Assembly (NCBI RefSeq): GCF_003385775.1
Contig: NZ_QRDP01000004.1
Location: 1,225,763 to 1,289,762, forward strand
Source of the DNA: Parasphingopyxis lamellibrachiae
GTDB lineage: Bacteria; Pseudomonadota; Alphaproteobacteria; Sphingomonadales; Sphingomonadaceae
Direction: 5' to 3'
DNA length: 64,000 bases
The position numbers and the translations under genes are program-made. The notes beneath the pieces are model-generated. The model was not told the DNA's origin. It worked only from the letters and a program-made list of their open reading frames with translations, and made no database searches. This document shows positions 59,945 to 64,000 of this stretch, piece by piece (the first letter of the stretch is position 1; every line of letters begins with the position of its first letter).

Positions 59945-60763
59945 ATGAGCGCCGTATCGCCGACGGCCACGCAGCTTTCCGCCTATCTCGACACGATAGG
60001 ATTTACGGGTATGCCGAAAACCGACCTCGCCACGTTGACGGCCGTCCACCGGGGTCATGTCGAGAATATTGTCTGGGAGAATATCGATGTCGCGCTCGGC
60101 CGTCCGTTGACCCGCGATCCTGTCGACGCGTTCGAGAAGATCGTCGACCGGAAACGTGGCGGCTGGTGTTATGAAATGAACGGTCTGATGGGCTGGATGC
60201 TCGAGGCCATCGGATTTCAGGTCACATGGCTCGCAGGGGCAGTCAACCGGGCCGCCAGAGGCGACGAGATGATCGGCAATCACTTGGTGATGCTTGTCCA
60301 GCTGGACAGGGTCTATGTTGCTGATGCTGGATTCGGCAAAGGCCTGATTGAGCCGGCCAAGCTCACGGAGGGGTCGTTCGCACAAGGCCCCGCCCATTTT
60401 CGGTTGGAAAAGATCGACTCAATCTGGTGGCGGTTTCACGGCCATGAAGGCGTGATGCCGCCGTCGTTCGATTTTGCGCCCGGCATTACCGACATTTCCT
60501 TATTGGAGGCGCGAAACCAATGGCAGCAGTCGCACCCGGATTCGCCCTTCCGCCGCACTCTCGTCGTCAACGGCTATCGGAAGGGACGATTAGAGATGCT
60601 CACGCTGCCGGTCCACGAGACGCTTAACGAAAACGGCTTGACTATGTGCACGCTCGAGGCGCCGGAAGATCTGGAAACTCTGCTTTCGCAGACTTTCGGG
60701 ATACCGATGCCCCGCGAAGACATTGCCCGGTTATGGGCTATGAAGGGTACAGCGCCGGGCTGA
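59945..60763 (+). CDS. arylamine N-acetyltransferase
   Basis: The 272-residue protein has the NAT catalytic triad: C75 in KRGGWCYEMNGLMGWML, H113 in IGNHLVMLVQL, and D127 in VADAGFGKGLIEP. Both domains are of usual length. It transfers acetyl from acetyl-CoA to arylamines and hydrazines; the physiological substrate is unknown. It starts three bases after gshA, so it is likely co-transcribed with it. Confidence 0.94.
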   Translation: MSAVSPTATQLSAYLDTIGFTGMPKTDLATLTAVHRGHVENIVWENIDVALGRPLTRDPVDAFEKIVDRKRGGWCYEMNGLMGWMLEAIGFQVTWLAGAVNRAARGDEMIGNHLVMLVQLDRVYVADAGFGKGLIEPAKLTEGSFAQGPAHFRLEKIDSIWWRFHGHEGVMPPSFDFAPGITDISLLEARNQWQQSHPDSPFRRTLVVNGYRKGRLEMLTLPVHETLNENGLTMCTLEAPEDLETLLSQTFGIPMPREDIARLWAMKGTAPG

Positions 60764-60870
60764 ACACCGTTCCACGATTTTCGCAAGCCGCGCATCGGTA
60801 CGAAATATGCAGTCGCAGCGCTGCAAGCCTTCCTTTTAGCGCCATCTTCCCCATTGGCCTGGCCTAATGC

Positions 60871-62202
60871 CTATCCCGTAGGCACCATCTCACCCGGTTT
60901 GCTCTGCCGCCCCGTCGCCCATGCAAACAGCCTCGGCACGGGCGCATTTCGCTCCATCCAGTCGAAATAGTCGCGATAGGCGGAGTCGGCCATCAGGTGG
61001 CGTTCCTCGGTCTTGGCGCGCCAGTAATAGACGCCGCTGACAAGCCCCAGGATGACTGTGTTGCGGATCATGTCGACCGGATTTCCGCTGGTCACAATGA
61101 ACGGCAAGGTCGCCAGCCACCAGAAGAGGTTCTTGGAGACATAGGCGGGGTGGCGCGTCCAGCGATAGGGGCCGTGGGTGAGGATGCCCCGGTGGGTGAG
61201 GTTGGAAAAGCGGATGCCGAAAGCGACCGTCGCCCAGCTGTAGATCGCCGTGAGCAGCACCAGCACGCCGCCATAGATCCCCAGCATCACGGCGGGTGCG
61301 CCCTGCAGCCAATAGCTCCAGTCGGCCGTGTTCTGGCTGTAATCGAGCGGACCGCCCGGGCTCATCAGGATGAAAGGCGGGTAACAGATCAACGCCGCGA
61401 CCCAGCCCTGCGCATAGGGGTTGGCGGAACGGATATGCGCATCGAGCGGGCGCAGGGTCAGCACATAGCCGACCGTGGCAAAGGCGACATCCACCAGAAA
61501 CAGGAAGCCGATCAGGAAGCGGCTCATCGCAACGGGATCGGATGTGATCTGCGCATTGGTCCAGCTGAGCACCTCGAACCAGTTGCCCGGTACGATGGAG
61601 ATCATGAAAGCGGTGAAAAAGCCCTTCACGGCCCAGCTGCGGAAATGGCCGACCAGCTTTTCCCGGTCGATACCGGCGCGCTCGCCCATTAACCAGGCGC
61701 CAAGCATATAGGCGCCGTCCTTCGGCTCTCTCAGTCGCCGGTCGATCCAGAAAATATAGGGGATGGAGACGAAGAACAGCACAGGCGCGGACCAGGCCAG
61801 CATCCGCATCGCAAACAGATACTGCCCGTCCCAGTAATAGCGCGCGATGCAATAGATGGCGGCGATGATCGCCCAGGTCGCCCAGAGGCCGGCCAGCTTG
61901 GCGATGCTGATCTCGCGGGTCTCGTCATGCGATTTCAGACTGCGCGACCAGTCCAAACCCGTGCTTTCATTCTTCCAGGCCCTGTCGACGAACACCGTCC
62001 AGAGCACCATCGGCAGGCCGCAGGCGATAACGGCGAGCATCGAGGAAACCGGGCCGTTAGCGCCCGTCATCCGCCCGACAACGATCGCCGTCAACAGGCC
62101 GAAAAGCCCGGCAAAGCCGACACCGCTGGAGACCGCCGAGGGCGGCCGCGGATCGGCATGCGCGGCCCCGGCGGACGGCGCGATATCGCGGTGCACGTTC
62201 AT
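60871..62202 (-). CDS. ICMT-like isoprenylcysteine/phospholipid methyltransferase family membrane protein
   Basis: From ATG 62202 the protein has 443 residues with about ten hydrophobic segments. The C-terminal ~130 residues contain the ICMT/PEMT motif RGILTHGPYRWTRHPAYVSKNLFWW and a second SAM-binding segment EERHLMADSAYRDYFDWM. The N-terminal ~300 residues are additional membrane helices and are not typical of the 150-200-residue ICMT proteins. Substrate unknown. Methylation of a lipid or membrane protein is inferred. A TTG at 62211 would add three residues. Confidence 0.82.
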   Translation of the reverse strand: MNVHRDIAPSAGAAHADPRPPSAVSSGVGFAGLFGLLTAIVVGRMTGANGPVSSMLAVIACGLPMVLWTVFVDRAWKNESTGLDWSRSLKSHDETREISIAKLAGLWATWAIIAAIYCIARYYWDGQYLFAMRMLAWSAPVLFFVSIPYIFWIDRRLREPKDGAYMLGAWLMGERAGIDREKLVGHFRSWAVKGFFTAFMISIVPGNWFEVLSWTNAQITSDPVAMSRFLIGFLFLVDVAFATVGYVLTLRPLDAHIRSANPYAQGWVAALICYPPFILMSPGGPLDYSQNTADWSYWLQGAPAVMLGIYGGVLVLLTAIYSWATVAFGIRFSNLTHRGILTHGPYRWTRHPAYVSKNLFWWLATLPFIVTSGNPVDMIRNTVILGLVSGVYYWRAKTEERHLMADSAYRDYFDWMERNAPVPRLFAWATGRQSKPGEMVPTG

Positions 62203-62299
62203 AGGGCGCAAATCTAGGGAATAATGGTAAGTATTAGATGAAGATCGGCGATGGGGCGAAGCGGCGAAAAACCTGCTTCACATCCCGGTTTTCAGCCAG

Positions 62300-63055
62300 T
62301 CAGGCCGGAATATCCGCCCAGAATGTCGCGATCCGGGCGGCGATGCTGTCCGCTCGCTCGGCAATCGCCCAGTGCCCGGCGCCGCGCTCAATGTGCAGCG
62401 GCACCGCCCAGCGTTCGGCAAAAGCTTCCGCATAATGCAGCTCGACATAGGGATCGGTCTCGCCCCAGACGACAATCCCCTGTTTCGGCATATCGGCCAG
62501 TCGCTCGATCCAGTCGCCGGTAAAGCGCAGGCCGTCTGCGCTGCGATAGAGTTTGAGGATCGCCCGCTTCTTGCCGCGCGTCCAGGTTTCGGCGTCATGC
62601 GCCGCGATATCGGCGGGAATGCCGGCCCCGGCCAGCCCCTTGGCAAGAGCAGCCGGCCGGGCGAGCGCCATGACCAGTTCGCCGACCAGCGGCGTATTCC
62701 ATTTGCGCGCCATCGGATGGCCACGATAATCCGGGTCGATCATCGCGTCGCTGACGATCCAGGAGCGGACCAGTTCGGGCACGAGGCTCGCCGCGCGCAG
62801 CACGAGTACCGCGCCCCAGTCATGCCCGATCAGGTCGACCGGTCCGGCCTCGGCATGGGCAGCGCGAATATAGTCGATCAGCCAGTCGGTATAGGCTTCC
62901 TTGGTCGCCGGAAATCCGTCCGGCGCGGCGTCTACAAAGCCGGGCAATGCTGGGCATCGGACCGGACCATCCAGTTCGCCCAGCGCCGCGACAAGCGGCC
63001 CCCAGATCGCCGGCGTATCCGGCACGCCGTGCACAAAAATCTTGGTGGTTCCCAT
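62300..63055 (-). CDS. alpha/beta hydrolase, haloalkane dehalogenase/epoxide hydrolase-like
   Basis: From ATG 63055 the protein has 251 residues. IFVHGVPDTPAIWGPLVAAL is the oxyanion HGxP-like segment. The nucleophile elbow LIGHDWGAVLVL places Asp79 rather than Ser, as in haloalkane dehalogenases and epoxide hydrolases. The acid is in VWGETDPYVELHYAE and the base in ERGAGHWAIAERAD. Length is a little short of those families, with a reduced cap. Substrate unknown. The tRNA-Gly gene lies upstream of its start on the same strand. Confidence 0.82.
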   Translation of the reverse strand: MGTTKIFVHGVPDTPAIWGPLVAALGELDGPVRCPALPGFVDAAPDGFPATKEAYTDWLIDYIRAAHAEAGPVDLIGHDWGAVLVLRAASLVPELVRSWIVSDAMIDPDYRGHPMARKWNTPLVGELVMALARPAALAKGLAGAGIPADIAAHDAETWTRGKKRAILKLYRSADGLRFTGDWIERLADMPKQGIVVWGETDPYVELHYAEAFAERWAVPLHIERGAGHWAIAERADSIAARIATFWADIPA

Positions 63056-63103
63056 CGCGCATGGGATAGCCCAGAATTGCACACGCGTCGAACTGGAAAA
63101 CGC

Positions 63104-63177
63104 TGGAGCGGGTAGCGGGGATCGAACCCGCATCACAAGCTTGGAAGGCTAGTGCTCTACCATTGAGCTATACCCGC
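63104..63177 (-). tRNA. tRNA-Gly(TCC)
   Basis: The acceptor GCGGGTA (63171-63177 on the minus strand) pairs with TACCCGC; the CCA end is encoded (63104-63106). Anticodon TCC (63143-63145) is in loop CTTCCAA; D-arm GCTCAATGGTAGAGC; T-arm GCGGGTTCGATCCCCGC. In the anticodon stem CTAGC/GCTTG the second pair is U-U, a mismatch. It decodes GGA and GGG. Confidence 0.95.
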
Positions 63178-63251
63178 TCGCCACGCGCGAGGCGGGAGTT
63201 AGGCGGTTGCTACACCATATGCAATATCCGGCTGCGTATTGCCCCTATCAT

Positions 63252-63277
63252 TAACGTGGGGATTACAGGTGACGTTA
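63252..63277. promoter_or_regulatory. inverted repeat upstream of the TetR gene
   Basis: TAACGT (63252-63257) and ACGTTA (63272-63277) are inverted copies separated by 14 bases, about 30 bp before the TetR start. TetR proteins usually bind palindromes near their own promoter; this is the best candidate here. Confidence 0.4.
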
Positions 63278-63305
63278 GGCCATAACATGTGCAAGACTGC
63301 CCGTG

Positions 63306-63953
63306 ATGAACCATGAAGACACCAGGGTTACCGCGCCGCTGCGTGCGGGACGACCAACCGATGAACGCAAGACAGAGGCCATTCTCGACGCGGCGAGAGC
63401 CGTGTTTTTCCGTCATGGCTTTGGCGCGGCCTCGATAGAAGGCATCGCCGAGCAGGCCGGTGTCTCGAAGGTCACCATATACAATCGCTTCGGCGACAAA
63501 ATCGGTCTGCTGGAAGCCCTGGTCCGTCGTCAGGCCCGGCATATGACCGAAATCATCAGCAAGGCCAATCGGGATGCCGCGACGCTGGAGGCACAGCTCG
63601 CAAATTTCGGCTGCACCCTGATGGGCTTTCTGCTTGAGGAGCAGCATTTCTATTTCGATTCGATGCTCGCCATCGGCAAACAGCGCCATCCCGAAGCGAC
63701 CAGACGGTTTTTCGATGCCGGTCCGGGCACGATGCGCAGCGAATTGACAGCCATTCTGGAAGCCGCCCAAGCACGCGGCGACCTGACGCTGGACGAGCCC
63801 CAACGGGCCGCAGAGGATCTCCTCTCCCTGTGGAGGGGTTTCAAGGATATCGAAGCCCGGTTCGGCGTCGCCAAAATGACGAGCCGGGACGAAATCAGGA
63901 GCCATGTTCGCCGCGGGATCAATATCTTCCTGCGCGTCTATCGCAGCGAATAG
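63306..63953 (+). CDS. TetR/AcrR family transcriptional regulator
   Basis: The 215-residue protein has a TetR N-terminal DNA-binding domain: AILDAARAVFFRHGFGAASIEGIAEQAGVSKVTIYNRFGDKIGLLEALV (~30-75). A ligand-binding helical domain follows, of the TetR_C AefR-like kind, with FYFDSMLAIGKQRHPEATRRFF. Start at ATG 63306; a GTG at 63303 is in frame just ahead. No divergent target gene is adjacent; the nearest minus-strand genes are tRNA-Gly and the hydrolase, or a gene beyond the window on the right. Confidence 0.93.
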   Translation: MNHEDTRVTAPLRAGRPTDERKTEAILDAARAVFFRHGFGAASIEGIAEQAGVSKVTIYNRFGDKIGLLEALVRRQARHMTEIISKANRDAATLEAQLANFGCTLMGFLLEEQHFYFDSMLAIGKQRHPEATRRFFDAGPGTMRSELTAILEAAQARGDLTLDEPQRAAEDLLSLWRGFKDIEARFGVAKMTSRDEIRSHVRRGINIFLRVYRSE

Positions 63954-63957
63954 CGCC

Positions 63958-64000
63958 TCAACGCCCCAGGCAATGCTCCGCGACAGTATCGGTAAGCTGT
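63958..64000 (-). CDS. C-terminal end of a minus-strand gene entering from the right
   Basis: Reading minus from the window edge, one frame ends LTDTVAEHCLGR then TGA at 63958-63960. Only 13 codons are visible, so no family can be assigned. It is convergent with the TetR gene, four bases after its stop. Confidence 0.4.
   Translation of the reverse strand, partial: QLTDTVAEHCLGR

Noticed and set aside
1-64000. CRISPR array, integrase, transposase or prophage
   Set aside because: No regularly spaced repeats, no transposase or phage protein motifs were seen; the repeats found are isolated short palindromes.

Overview
The window looks like chromosomal core DNA of an alphaproteobacterium, most likely Sphingomonadales. 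This is inferred from the GC-rich sequence, the protein families (a TorF-like porin, DUF2189, DUF3035, an RNase E with a long low-complexity tail), short REP-like palindromes between genes, and a GGAAC-N16-CGTT promoter of the EcfG general stress type. No rRNA operon, phage, transposase, integrase or CRISPR array is visible. Two tRNA genes are present: Gln(CTG) and Gly(TCC).

Layout. 0-9.6 kb: a partial DUF389 membrane protein, a bile-acid-symporter-like transporter, a cyanide-insensitive-type bd oxidase (cioA-cioB plus a 46-residue DUF2474 protein), glutaminase, a TelA/XpaC-like pair, a molybdopterin oxidoreductase with its cytochrome b partner, and a small acidic lipoprotein behind the EcfG-type promoter. 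9.6-20.8 kb: tRNA-Gln, Ppx/GppA, RlmE, then rne-bepA-dsbA on the minus strand, and divergently the cell wall genes amiC and PBP1a. 20.8-31.8 kb: a GNAT gene with a probable 5' frameshift, prfB, an apparently exported methyltransferase, DUF2189, a short RadC-like protein, thyA-folA-dipeptidase, ribF, ileS, lspA and a DUF3035 lipoprotein. 32-36 kb: a compact DppBC-type ABC transporter with a fused double ATPase and no binding protein, convergent with a TorF-like porin.

36-45.5 kb: an unknown 113-residue protein, MscS, metC and sseA, an S10 carboxypeptidase, an unrecognised proline-rich membrane protein, queF, a glutathione transferase-like protein and a thioesterase. 45.5-52.4 kb: the envelope quality-control cluster hflK-hflC-degP followed by a HerA-like ATPase, divergent from mrp (Fe-S carrier) and a CoA-binding protein. 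52.4-60.8 kb: ubiA-pmbA-cysQ-like on the minus strand and rsmE-gshA on the plus strand, with a secreted P-domain/DUF11 protein placed between rsmE and gshA, followed by an arylamine N-acetyltransferase. 60.8-64 kb: an ICMT-like membrane methyltransferase, a dehalogenase-like hydrolase, tRNA-Gly and a TetR regulator.

Most genes are housekeeping. The parts that depart from the ordinary are the small overlooked DUF2474 gene, the EcfG-type promoter, two families of intergenic palindromes, the frameshifted GNAT, the SBP-less ABC operon, the proline-rich membrane protein, and the P-domain/DUF11 gene. I found no convincing wholly new system.
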